DNA of 64,000 nucleotides from Chitinophaga silvatica (GTDB taxonomy: Bacteria; Bacteroidota; Bacteroidia; Chitinophagales; Chitinophagaceae), in assembly GCF_003419895.1 (NCBI RefSeq), contig NZ_QPMM01000013.1, forward strand, positions 62,001 to 126,000. The letters run 5' to 3'. Numbering within the stretch: position 1 is the first letter of the stretch; each line of letters opens with the position of its first letter. Both the position numbers and the translations under genes were made by a program. Positions 1 to 7,387 of the stretch are shown here, piece by piece. The notes beneath the pieces are model-generated. The model worked only from the letters and a program-made list of their open reading frames with translations, made no database searches and was not told the DNA's origin.

Positions 1-1
1 A

Positions 2-274
2 GCAAAGAAAAAAGATGTTAAGGTAGTTTTCTACACACCTCCTGCATATATTTCATACATTCAAAAGTTGAATGATGAACAATTAACTAAAACAATATCT
101 ACAATAGAAAAACTAACAGAAAAGCATAATAATACTATTTACCTAAACTTTTTAAAAGATTCTTCATTTATTAAGTCAGATTTTTATGATGCAGATCATT
201 TAAATGAAATAGGTGCTGAAAAATTTACTAAAATGTTAGATAGTATCATCGTTAATGATCCAAAGACTTATTAA
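2..274 (+). CDS. SGNH/GDSL-type hydrolase, C-terminal fragment (5' end outside window)
   Basis: The reading frame is open from the window edge, so only about the last 90 residues are visible. They contain VVFYTPP, a beta-strand followed by a loop, and near the end FYDADHLNEIGAEKF. The D-x-D-H arrangement before a final helix is the usual catalytic Asp/His block of SGNH hydrolases, including the DltD-like and acyltransferase-associated forms. The nucleophile Ser block would lie upstream and cannot be checked. The substrate is unknown; in Bacteroidota such proteins often modify polysaccharide acyl groups, but that is general family knowledge. A hairpin terminator follows. Confidence 0.6.
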   Translation, partial: AKKKDVKVVFYTPPAYISYIQKLNDEQLTKTISTIEKLTEKHNNTIYLNFLKDSSFIKSDFYDADHLNEIGAEKFTKMLDSIIVNDPKTY

Positions 275-322
275 TAGCAAATTGAGATAAATAGTTTGTA
301 GTTATTAATTTAACAAACTACT

Positions 323-391
323 GCTCCAATAAACATTCCAAACCCATCGACAGATAGTGTAGGAATGTTCATTGGAGCATTCCTTTTTCTT
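323..391 (+). terminator. Terminator-like hairpin after the SGNH fragment
   Basis: A 17-base arm at 323-339 (starting GCTCCAAT) pairs with 362-378 (ending ATTGGAGC) with one mismatch, and a T-rich run follows. The loop of 22 nt is long for an intrinsic terminator. It sits between the plus-strand fragment and the convergent gene ending at 472. Confidence 0.55.
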
Positions 392-471
392 TAAAAAATA
401 ATAACTATTCATACATTCGATACAGAACCAATTAGAGGTAAAATCAGAAAAATGAGCATTCCTTAGTTGAA

Positions 472-1065
472 TTATTTGTCGCTCTTCTCATCACTTAATG
501 ACTGAAAATTTTCTATTACATCTGAAATTACTGTTTCCTGTTTCTTTATTCTCTTTTTTTCAATAAAAAACCAGCTGATGAAAATCCAGCACAGCAAAAC
601 CGTGTAGATAAGAATTTGAACAGTATTACTAAAGCGGCGGGTAAATTCGATTGTATATAAGCAAAACCCCAGGCTTAGCATCAGAAAGTACACTTTGAAA
701 ATATTGAACTGAACAAATCGTTGTTTCTCCCTGATTCGCTGCATATGTTGTATATATTCAAAGACAGGAAGATTGATTGCGGGATTTAATATTTTAATTA
801 GTCCGGTCGAATAAATAATATATAAAATCATCCCAATGAATAGCATCGCTACCCCTATCCAGGTAGTGATCATTGTTGGCGCTGTAGTCATCAATTTATT
901 GATGATGATTGCGGCACCTGCCACTATGGAGATGATGGTGCGGATAAGCTGGTTACGTAATCCCCTTTTTACACTTGTTGCATTTCTCATTAGAATATCC
1001 TTAGAGGGAGCTGCAATTACTTTTTTGCTCTGCCACAATTGATAAAATTTATCCTCAGCGCTCAT
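472..1065 (-). CDS. Four-helix membrane protein coupled to the ECF sigma factor (possible anti-sigma or sensor)
   Basis: This 197-residue protein has two hydrophobic helices at about residues 38-60 and 66-88 and two more at about 122-142 and 150-168. The N-terminus and the Lys/Glu-rich C-tail are soluble. Its start overlaps the end of the sigma factor gene by 11 bases, so the two are probably translationally coupled. In Bacteroidota, ECF sigma genes are often followed by a membrane protein that controls them, but I see no zinc-binding HxxxCxxC anti-sigma motif and no FecR domain. An anti-sigma role therefore rests only on position and topology. Confidence 0.6.
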   Translation of the reverse strand: MSAEDKFYQLWQSKKVIAAPSKDILMRNATSVKRGLRNQLIRTIISIVAGAAIIINKLMTTAPTMITTWIGVAMLFIGMILYIIYSTGLIKILNPAINLPVFEYIQHMQRIREKQRFVQFNIFKVYFLMLSLGFCLYTIEFTRRFSNTVQILIYTVLLCWIFISWFFIEKKRIKKQETVISDVIENFQSLSDEKSDK

Positions 1066-1582
1066 AAGATTTGAATTTTTCAGTTAACTTCTCTTTTATC
1101 CTGTGAATTCGTACTCTTATATTTGATTCAGATAACCCCAGGATATTGGCTATTTCTGCCTGCTTTACATTTTCCAGTTCCATGGAAATGATTAATCTGT
1201 CAGTTTCATTTAAAGAAGCAATGCATTTATAAAGAAAATTGACTTCATCTTCATTACCATTCGTATTGTTCTCTTCTGCTCTGTCATCTATTGCTTTATT
1301 GATAAATCGACTACTTCTTTCCAACTGGCGAAGACAGTTATTACAGGCGATTCGGAATATCCAGGTGCCAATTGCCGCTTCCTGCCGAAAATTCGGTAGC
1401 TGCTTCCATACGGCAATAAATGTGTCCTGGGCTATGTCTTTTGCCCATTCCGGCTCGTTAACATATCCCATACAGAGTCTGAATACCTTATCCCAGTAAT
1501 CTCCATAAATCTGGTCAAATACGCTTTGATGCTCAACGGAAGTAGTTGTCGATTTGGTCAGAATACCATTCTTAATCGTCAT
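1055..1582 (-). CDS. RNA polymerase sigma factor, ECF family
   Basis: A 175-residue protein of normal ECF length. Region 2 is at about residues 22-90 and includes the -10-binding helix around AKDIAQDTFIAVWKQ and the conserved GTWIFRIACN. Region 4 is at about 118-170 with the helix-turn-helix AEIANILGLSESNIRVRIHR. Regions 1 and 3 are absent, as expected for ECF factors. The gene follows a 33-residue ORF with a consensus promoter and overlaps the membrane protein gene downstream. The regulon is unknown; the copper-type efflux locus immediately upstream on the same strand is a possible target by position only. Confidence 0.93.
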   Translation of the reverse strand: MTIKNGILTKSTTTSVEHQSVFDQIYGDYWDKVFRLCMGYVNEPEWAKDIAQDTFIAVWKQLPNFRQEAAIGTWIFRIACNNCLRQLERSSRFINKAIDDRAEENNTNGNEDEVNFLYKCIASLNETDRLIISMELENVKQAEIANILGLSESNIRVRIHRIKEKLTEKFKSYER

Positions 1583-1734
1583 ACTGGATGAAATGCAGCC
1601 CCTTTGTGGCTTATTAAACAGAAACGATATTTAATTTTACTTTTAGATACGCGAACAATTAAAATGTTACAAAACAGGTGAAAATTTTCTTGAACTTATG
1701 AAAACAGGTTCAGAATCAATCAATTAAAATTAAG

Positions 1735-1836
1735 CTATACAAATGGGCTATTGATAGCCATTATCGCAAGTATAAAAGTAAGGGTTACAAAGGCGCGTCG
1801 AAATCCAAACTCGACAAATGTGGACTGTTGTTCCAT
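1735..1836 (-). CDS. Small membrane peptide, 33 aa, ahead of the sigma factor
   Basis: A 34-codon ORF, ATG to TAG, predicts a peptide starting MEQQSTFVEFGFRRAF and then a hydrophobic stretch VTLTFILAIMAINSPFV, giving one short membrane segment after a positively charged RR. It is supported by a consensus Bacteroidota promoter whose predicted transcription start would fall about 15 bases before the ATG. The 150 bases between it and the sigma gene have no other obvious ORF. It could be a membrane micropeptide or a leader peptide for the sigma operon. An ORF this short can arise by chance; the promoter position is the main argument. Confidence 0.45.
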   Translation of the reverse strand: MEQQSTFVEFGFRRAFVTLTFILAIMAINSPFV

Positions 1837-1857
1837 AGGATGCAGGATATTATGATA

Positions 1858-1888
1858 CAAACATAACATATCAGTACTTTATTTCAAA
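1858..1888 (-). promoter_or_regulatory. Bacteroidota-type promoter for the small peptide/sigma operon
   Basis: Reading the minus strand, TTTG (1888-1885) is followed by 19 bases and then TATGTTTG (1865-1858). This matches TTTG-N19-TAnnTTTG exactly. It begins just after the stop codon of the haem-binding-domain gene. Confidence 0.55.
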
Positions 1889-1893
1889 CAAAC

Positions 1894-2337
1894 TTAACGA
1901 TGGAGGGTACTGTCGATCCACTTATTAATTAATTGTTTTTGATCTATTGTAAGTTTGGCATTCGAATGCATCCAGGTATAGGAGGGGAGAGGCATTTCGT
2001 CTTTTTCTATTTGTTCTTTCATTCGCTTCAACTTATTTCGCTGCCGTTTTGAGGAATAAGTATTGAATTCGTCGAAATTCAATTCCTGCTTACCTTCTCT
2101 GATATGCTTTGCCATAAATATACCAATTGGTTGTATGTTGGAATACCATGGATACCGTGTATTATTGCTATGGCAATCATAACATGCATTTTTCAGAATG
2201 GCCGATACTGCTGATGGAATACTAACTGTTTTTTTAATAGAGCCCTGATCACTACTTTGATTCCTTGAAGGTCGTATAAATTGCATTAAAACAAATGCAA
2301 TTAAGAATACCAACGAAATTATCCTGAATTTCTTCAT
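1894..2337 (-). CDS. Haem-binding-domain protein, secreted or membrane-anchored
   Basis: A 147-residue protein with an N-terminal hydrophobic signal/anchor (FRIISLVFLIAFVLMQFI). The centre carries ILKNACYDCHSNNTRYPWYS, a CxxCH haem-attachment motif followed by the TRYPWYS pattern of the small haem-binding domain found in many Bacteroidota. The rest, rich in Lys and ending in a helix with MPLPSYTWMH, is typical of that family. The role is unknown, though an electron-transfer or redox-sensing task in the periplasm is plausible. It is the last gene of the minus-strand metal-efflux locus and is separated from the DUF3347 gene by a perfect hairpin. Confidence 0.8.
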   Translation of the reverse strand: MKKFRIISLVFLIAFVLMQFIRPSRNQSSDQGSIKKTVSIPSAVSAILKNACYDCHSNNTRYPWYSNIQPIGIFMAKHIREGKQELNFDEFNTYSSKRQRNKLKRMKEQIEKDEMPLPSYTWMHSNAKLTIDQKQLINKWIDSTLHR

Positions 2338-2351
2338 AACATTATTGCAAA

Positions 2352-2386
2352 TAGCATTCTACAAACCATTCATTTGTAGAATGCTA
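2352..2386. repeat. Perfect 14-bp inverted repeat, possible terminator or RNA-processing hairpin
   Basis: Arms TAGCATTCTACAAA (2352-2365) and TTTGTAGAATGCTA (2373-2386) are perfectly complementary with a 7-base loop. It lies between the DUF3347 gene and the haem-binding-domain gene on the minus strand. There is no strong T-run on either side, so termination may be partial. Confidence 0.6.
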
Positions 2387-2397
2387 ACTTTCATCAA

Positions 2398-3015
2398 TTA
2401 CTTGATAATCTCATTAAGAGATCCACAGTTCGACATTTTGCCACCGAAATATGGATTTTTTATTTCTTTTACTTCGCTTAACCACAAAGCTCCTTTATTG
2501 TTGTCATACATCGGACAATGATCCTGATACAGAGGTTGCCCTCCACCAAAGGCTTTTACTAGTGAATAAATGTCTTCGCTCATTTGCGCAAAGTGTTCGC
2601 GTTGATGTTCAATATTCCCTTCATTTTTTCCGATATGCTCGGCATGTTCTTTCAAATCGTCTTCATTTTCGACATATAATTTCTGTTGCTCTGGAGTTAA
2701 TGCGTTCTTATCTAATTTCTTCAATGCTTCTGCCATTGATTTTCCACCATTTGCAGCGTCATTGGCATTGTCGCCAGCCAATCCATTCTTAATATGCAAA
2801 TATTGATCAATAACCAATTTCAATGCTGATGCAACCTGAGGATCAACATTTGTAAACTGTGGTTTCACCTCTGTTACAGCATGATCAGTTGATGGTGTAC
2901 TAATTGTAGCGGTAGTGTCAGGAGTCTGACCTTCATGAGAATGTGTATTGCTACTATTGCAGGCAGTGTATGCAATTGTAGTAAAAATTAGAGCGGCGAT
3001 GATGAGTTTTTTCAT
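2398..3015 (-). CDS. DUF3347 lipoprotein, copper-locus associated
   Basis: A 205-residue protein with a lipoprotein signal (FTTIAYTACNSS, lipobox Cys at about 19) and a His/Thr-rich linker. The helical DUF3347 core begins at about residue 60 (VIDQYLHIKNGLAGDNANDA). It ends with the family signature HCPMYDNNKGALWLS, then KNPYFGGKMSNCGSL. The Cys, Met and His of the HCPM and SNCG blocks could bind Cu(I). DUF3347 proteins in Bacteroidota are typically found next to CusA/CusB-type genes, as here. It is the second of two adjacent paralogues. Confidence 0.85.
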   Translation of the reverse strand: MKKLIIAALIFTTIAYTACNSSNTHSHEGQTPDTTATISTPSTDHAVTEVKPQFTNVDPQVASALKLVIDQYLHIKNGLAGDNANDAANGGKSMAEALKKLDKNALTPEQQKLYVENEDDLKEHAEHIGKNEGNIEHQREHFAQMSEDIYSLVKAFGGGQPLYQDHCPMYDNNKGALWLSEVKEIKNPYFGGKMSNCGSLNEIIK

Positions 3016-3048
3016 TTTGTGTTTTTTGAATATTGAAAGAAATATTTA

Positions 3049-3591
3049 TTAATTAATAGTTTCCCTGATCTCCCCACAAGTCATCATCTTTTCACCGAAA
3101 TAGGGATTTTGAATTGCCTTTTCATGGTTAATCCATATTGCCCCTTTGTCGGCCAATGCCATAGGGCAGTAGTCGACATATAACTCTCCTTTATCTATTC
3201 CTGATTGTTTTATTAGCTTTAAGAGATCATTGCTCAATATTGAGAAAGTAATTCTTTGTTCTTCAATATTGGCAGTAGCTGTAATTCTGGAGGCACTGGT
3301 AATAAGGCTCTCACCGTCTTTAATTTCACGGGCACCGGCTTCAATTGCATTGCTGGCGAATCTGGCTTCTTTAATGTTTCCTTTGGTCAAAGCATCTCTC
3401 AGTAACGCATATTGTTGATATACTGCATTTAGTTTATCGTCTTTTAACAGTACATGAGTCGTGGACTTGTTTCCCGCCGTTTTAGCTACTGCAGGTGTAT
3501 CATTTGTATTGGTAATAGAACTACTGCAGGCTGCCAAAAATATTAGCGTTAGTGCCCCTGCAATGCTGCTTATTAATAGTGATTTTTTCAT
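3049..3591 (-). CDS. DUF3347 lipoprotein, paralogue
   Basis: A 180-residue protein with a lipoprotein signal (LTLIFLAACSSS). The DUF3347 domain runs from about residue 53 (LNAVYQQYALLRDALTKGNI) to the end. The C-terminal signature is YCPMALADKGAIWINHE followed by NPYFGEKMMTCGEI, so the CPM and TCG motifs shared with the neighbour are retained. It lacks the His-rich linker of the paralogue. The two genes are 33 bases apart, pointing to a tandem duplication that has since diverged. A periplasmic copper-handling role is inferred from context. Confidence 0.85.
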   Translation of the reverse strand: MKKSLLISSIAGALTLIFLAACSSSITNTNDTPAVAKTAGNKSTTHVLLKDDKLNAVYQQYALLRDALTKGNIKEARFASNAIEAGAREIKDGESLITSASRITATANIEEQRITFSILSNDLLKLIKQSGIDKGELYVDYCPMALADKGAIWINHEKAIQNPYFGEKMMTCGEIRETIN

Positions 3592-3626
3592 TGATTTTTG
3601 ATTTTTTGAAACGGGGGATGATTGTT

Positions 3627-4832
3627 TTATATTGATGTTAATGGATCTGCACCCTTTTTAAGAATGTATTCAGAATACAGCAAATATGCTCCGGAAACGA
3701 CAACGCTTTCACCTTCCTTCAAGCCTTCTGTAATTTCTACCGAATCAAAATTCTCCATCCCGGTTTTTACCTTCCGGGGCTCAAATTTGCCTTTGTCTTT
3801 TTCAACCCATACATGCGCACCTTTCCCATCTCTGATCACAGCATCAACCGGCAGACTAATAATATTACCTTTACTTTTTACCGGTATCAAAACATTGGCC
3901 TGTAGTCCTGCCTGCCATCGGTTATCCGGGTTAGGGATAGTTCCTCTTATCTGCAACAGCTGACTGCCGGATTGAAATGATGGTGCAATAAATTGAACTG
4001 TCATCATTTGCGGTTCATTTTCCCATCCTGAAACAACAACTTTTACCGATTGTCCTACTGCCACAGATGATGCCTCCGAAGGATAAACATCTGCTTCCAC
4101 CCATAACTGGGTGTAGCCTTCCAGGCGCATTACTGCTCCACCCTCAGAGATATATTGCCCTTCTGTTACTGTCACTTCAGCTACATAGCCACTTGCAGTA
4201 GCCGGGTAAACGACATATGGATTCGCCTTACCAGATTGAATAAGTTGATGGATTTGTGCATCACTCTGATCATACAAACTCAATTTTTGACGGGCAGCTT
4301 TCTCAATCTGCTGAAACCTGGCATCATCCGGAAACTGTCTGACCTGTGCTACTGCCAGTAAATACTCCTGCTGTAATGAAGCCAGTTGCTCAGAATATAT
4401 TTTATAGAGAGGCTGACCCTTATGTACTTTCACTCCGGTTTCCTTTACATACAATGCTTCTATTCTGCCAGGAACCCGACTTGAAATAACAGCAGTGTTT
4501 TCCGGATTTGTTGCCAGCTTCCCGTTTAATTGCTTAAAATTCGACAGTGCTCCTGATCCTACTACCATGGTAGTTATATTACCCAGTGCAATCTGACTGG
4601 CTCCCAGTACAAGTGAAGCATCTTTGTTATTCTTATCAAATGGTACCAGGTCCATCCCACAAATTGGACAGGTACCTGGCTTGTCCTGTACAATCTGAGG
4701 ATGCATCGGGCAGGTATAGGTTTGCTTTTTTTCATCAGCTACTTCCTTAGACTTTTCTTTACATGCAGCCAGGAATAAAGCTGGAGCAAGGGAAATAAAC
4801 GCAACTGTTTTTAAGAAATTTTTTCTTTCCAT
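3627..4832 (-). CDS. CusB/CzcB-type RND efflux adaptor with N-terminal metal-binding domain
   Basis: A periplasmic adaptor of about 401 residues. I chose the ATG at 4832 (MERKNFLKTVAF), which gives a lipoprotein-type signal ending LFLAACKEK; an upstream ATG would extend the gene into the preceding one. A heavy-metal-binding domain follows (YTCPMHPQIVQDKPGTCPIC, then GMDLVP), then barrel-sandwich and membrane-fusion segments such as VISSRVPGRIEALYVKETG and YSEQLASLQQEYLLA. It is the second adaptor of the operon. Adaptors join the RND pump to the TolC channel and in Cus systems also hand Cu(I)/Ag(I) to the pump through Met residues. Confidence 0.9.
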   Translation of the reverse strand: MERKNFLKTVAFISLAPALFLAACKEKSKEVADEKKQTYTCPMHPQIVQDKPGTCPICGMDLVPFDKNNKDASLVLGASQIALGNITTMVVGSGALSNFKQLNGKLATNPENTAVISSRVPGRIEALYVKETGVKVHKGQPLYKIYSEQLASLQQEYLLAVAQVRQFPDDARFQQIEKAARQKLSLYDQSDAQIHQLIQSGKANPYVVYPATASGYVAEVTVTEGQYISEGGAVMRLEGYTQLWVEADVYPSEASSVAVGQSVKVVVSGWENEPQMMTVQFIAPSFQSGSQLLQIRGTIPNPDNRWQAGLQANVLIPVKSKGNIISLPVDAVIRDGKGAHVWVEKDKGKFEPRKVKTGMENFDSVEITEGLKEGESVVVSGAYLLYSEYILKKGADPLTSI

Positions 4833-4848
4833 ATTCTTTGTTGTTGCA

Positions 4849-6156
4849 TTAATTATTTGGTTTAATAAAGCTCTCACTGTCAACCAGGTAATAGGCATTG
4901 GAGGCTACTTTCCAGCCACTGATATCGGTATTTACCTGAATCATATCTTTTGCTTCTACACCGGTTTCTACTACAATGGGAACGTATACTTCATTCTCTT
5001 TTTTAAAGACAATAGATTTATTTCCCAGCCTTCCAACCGCTTTTTTAGGTAACCACCAACCCGCTGTATAAACAACGGGTATACTGGCAGTCAACAATTG
5101 TCCTGCCTGCAGATGATTGTCTTTGAGATATACACGGGCTAATGTGAAGTTTATTCCATTCCTGAAAACTGGCTCAATCAGGCCAATACTTCCATATTGC
5201 ATGGAATTCTCATCATTGCCGGGAAAGAACAATATCTTTTGTCCTTGTCTGATCCTTGCGGCAAGTTGACTAGGGAATGCAAATTCTGCAACCAGCGATT
5301 GTGCCTGATAAATAGTAAAGAGAGATTGACCTGCACTAACGTATTGCCCTTCCCGTAACATTACCGGTGTGGCAGATGGAGTAGCGGGAGTAGGAGTAAT
5401 AGCCGATGTTGTTGTTCCTCCGCTCATGCTGGCCATACCATCCCCTCCGGCAGTGGAAGATAATGTACTGGATGGAGAAGGGCTAGCCTGGCTGGCTGCC
5501 GATTTCTCAAGTATATAACCATCACTGTTGCTGTAAACTGGTATTCTGTAAAGGATATTTCCGGTTCTGATTACCTGGTCTATTTGTGCTGGCTGCATAC
5601 CTAATAGCTGTAGCCGTTGTTTTGCAGCAGCGAGTAACTCACTTCCATTTTTGGCAACATAGAGCAATTCACGTTGTGCAGCAGCAAGATCGGGAGAATA
5701 AACCTCCATGATCAATTGTCCTTTCTGTACCGGTTGATAGTTGTATTTTATGTATAATCGTTCTATCCGGCCGCCAACCCTACTGGCTACACTGGTTTGG
5801 TTGCGGGTGTCATAATTGATTATTCCATTCACTGTTGAGGAATAGATGCGTGTACCAACTTCTGCACTAATAGCCGGAATAGAAGCAATCACCCGGGCAT
5901 TTACCGGCCGTGTAAGTCTTGCTATCCCGCTATCAATCAATAATTCATTGTTAGTTTCTTTCGAAACCAGGTCCATTCCGCAAATTGGACACATACCAGG
6001 TTTGTCACTAATTACCTGCGGGTGCATAGGACAGGTATACTGATGGTCCTTATGCGCTGCATGTGATGCCTTATCAGTTTTATTTTTGCAGGAAGCGAAT
6101 CCCAATAGTATAACAGATAAGCCTAGTATTACTTTAACGATATAACTGTTTCTCAT
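4849..6156 (-). CDS. CusB/CzcB-type RND efflux adaptor with N-terminal metal-binding domain (first copy)
   Basis: A 435-residue adaptor with lipoprotein signal (SVILLGFASCKN) and heavy-metal-binding domain (YTCPMHPQVISDKPGMCPIC). The fusion-protein core includes NQTSVASRVGGRIERLYIKY and MEVYSPDLAAAQRELLYVAK. An unusual low-complexity insert rich in Ser, Thr, Pro, Gly and Met (about residues 225-265, containing GGDGMASMSGGTTTSA) interrupts the lipoyl/barrel-sandwich half. Its Met residues could touch Cu(I) or Ag(I), which is inference. The start overlaps the end of the TolC-type gene by 23 bases and the second adaptor follows 16 bases later, so the genes are one transcript. Confidence 0.9.
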   Translation of the reverse strand: MRNSYIVKVILGLSVILLGFASCKNKTDKASHAAHKDHQYTCPMHPQVISDKPGMCPICGMDLVSKETNNELLIDSGIARLTRPVNARVIASIPAISAEVGTRIYSSTVNGIINYDTRNQTSVASRVGGRIERLYIKYNYQPVQKGQLIMEVYSPDLAAAQRELLYVAKNGSELLAAAKQRLQLLGMQPAQIDQVIRTGNILYRIPVYSNSDGYILEKSAASQASPSPSSTLSSTAGGDGMASMSGGTTTSAITPTPATPSATPVMLREGQYVSAGQSLFTIYQAQSLVAEFAFPSQLAARIRQGQKILFFPGNDENSMQYGSIGLIEPVFRNGINFTLARVYLKDNHLQAGQLLTASIPVVYTAGWWLPKKAVGRLGNKSIVFKKENEVYVPIVVETGVEAKDMIQVNTDISGWKVASNAYYLVDSESFIKPNN

Positions 6157-7387
6157 AATCCACTATCATTTCATAGAGTTTCAATTTTTCATCCAAAACA
6201 TTGGACTGCATCATAGTGAGTGCTTCCCAGGAATCTATCACATTGGAAAGTGCCAGTTTATTTTCCTGATAATTCAGGAAGTTAGCATCCAGGGTCTGGC
6301 GCAAAGCAGGTATGATTTTATCTTCCATGGCTTCAATGCGTTTTTGCATGGATTGTATTTCGTATTGCATCCCATACAGCATTCCCTGAGTTTCCTGCAA
6401 CATGGCAGCTCTTTCTTTTTCCATAGCCTGCACATTAAACTGCATGGCCTTGATCTCTGATTTATACATTTTGGAAGACCATGGAGCAATCGGAATACTC
6501 ACCATACCCATTGCACTGAAAGCTTTTGGCATCATAGCATCCAGAGGATGCATATGGTCAAATCGAATTCTGAAATCAGGCTTCTTTTCTTGCTTCATAC
6601 TTTCAATATTTAACTGCATGGAGCGGATACTTTCATCCATTTTTACTACATCCTTTCTGTTTGCTGCAAGCGAAGATGTATCGTAAGATGATGCGATTTC
6701 AAACCTCGGGCTATAAGTAGTATCAATTTCAAACTCCTGATTTCCCGGAGCATTCATCAGGCTATTAAGCCATGATCTGGCTTTCGCAATATTACCTTCC
6801 TGCATTCTGATCATGTTATGATTATCTTCAATCTTTGCACTGGCCTTATACACTCCGCTAAGCTGAGACTGATTATAAGGAAAACGAACTTCCTCAATCT
6901 TCTTCATCGTGATCATGATCTTTTCATTTTCCTTTAATACCTCAATTCGTTGCAATGCAATCAGCCAGTTGAAATAAAGACGTTTAGCCTGGGCTTTAAG
7001 ATCATTCAGTGTGATATCTCTGGTGGCCCTTTCTACATTGCCTTGTGAGGCAATGTATTTCTTGCGGGCATTGATTTTTGCCGGATTGGGAATATCTTGT
7101 TCCAGTTGCAGCATCAGGCTACCTTTATCCCGGTCGTCCATTACTTTCTGTCCGGGATACGGTGTCATGAAGGTTCCTACACCTACCATAGGTGCCATCC
7201 ATGCAGTTGCGGCATCTGCGCTATATTTATAACTTTCAGCTTTCAGACCGTATGACTGAAGCAGAATATTATTTCTGTCTATCTTTTGTAAAATGCTATC
7301 CAGCGGTAGCACAGGTAACTGTTGTGCTATCAGCTTAAATGGTAAGCTAAAGAGCAGCGGAAGTATATATTTAGTGATGTGTTTCAT
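6134..7387 (-). CDS. TolC-family outer-membrane channel of the metal efflux system
   Basis: About 417 residues from the ATG at 7387, which gives a proper signal peptide (MKHITKYILPLLFSLPFKLI, then AQ). The chain is mostly long helices, as expected for the periplasmic tunnel of TolC proteins, with Met-rich stretches such as MDESIRSMQLNIESMKQE and MHPLDAMMPKAFSAMGMV. High Met content is common in Cus-type channels. The gene overlaps the end of the RND pump gene by 17 bases and the next adaptor by 23 bases. Confidence 0.88.
   Translation of the reverse strand: MKHITKYILPLLFSLPFKLIAQQLPVLPLDSILQKIDRNNILLQSYGLKAESYKYSADAATAWMAPMVGVGTFMTPYPGQKVMDDRDKGSLMLQLEQDIPNPAKINARKKYIASQGNVERATRDITLNDLKAQAKRLYFNWLIALQRIEVLKENEKIMITMKKIEEVRFPYNQSQLSGVYKASAKIEDNHNMIRMQEGNIAKARSWLNSLMNAPGNQEFEIDTTYSPRFEIASSYDTSSLAANRKDVVKMDESIRSMQLNIESMKQEKKPDFRIRFDHMHPLDAMMPKAFSAMGMVSIPIAPWSSKMYKSEIKAMQFNVQAMEKERAAMLQETQGMLYGMQYEIQSMQKRIEAMEDKIIPALRQTLDANFLNYQENKLALSNVIDSWEALTMMQSNVLDEKLKLYEMIVDYEKQLYR

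Noticed and set aside
1702..1866. Plus-strand open frame with Lys/Tyr-rich protein-like text
   Set aside because: No ATG until near its end, and it is antisense to the 33-residue ORF with a consensus promoter, so treated as shadow.
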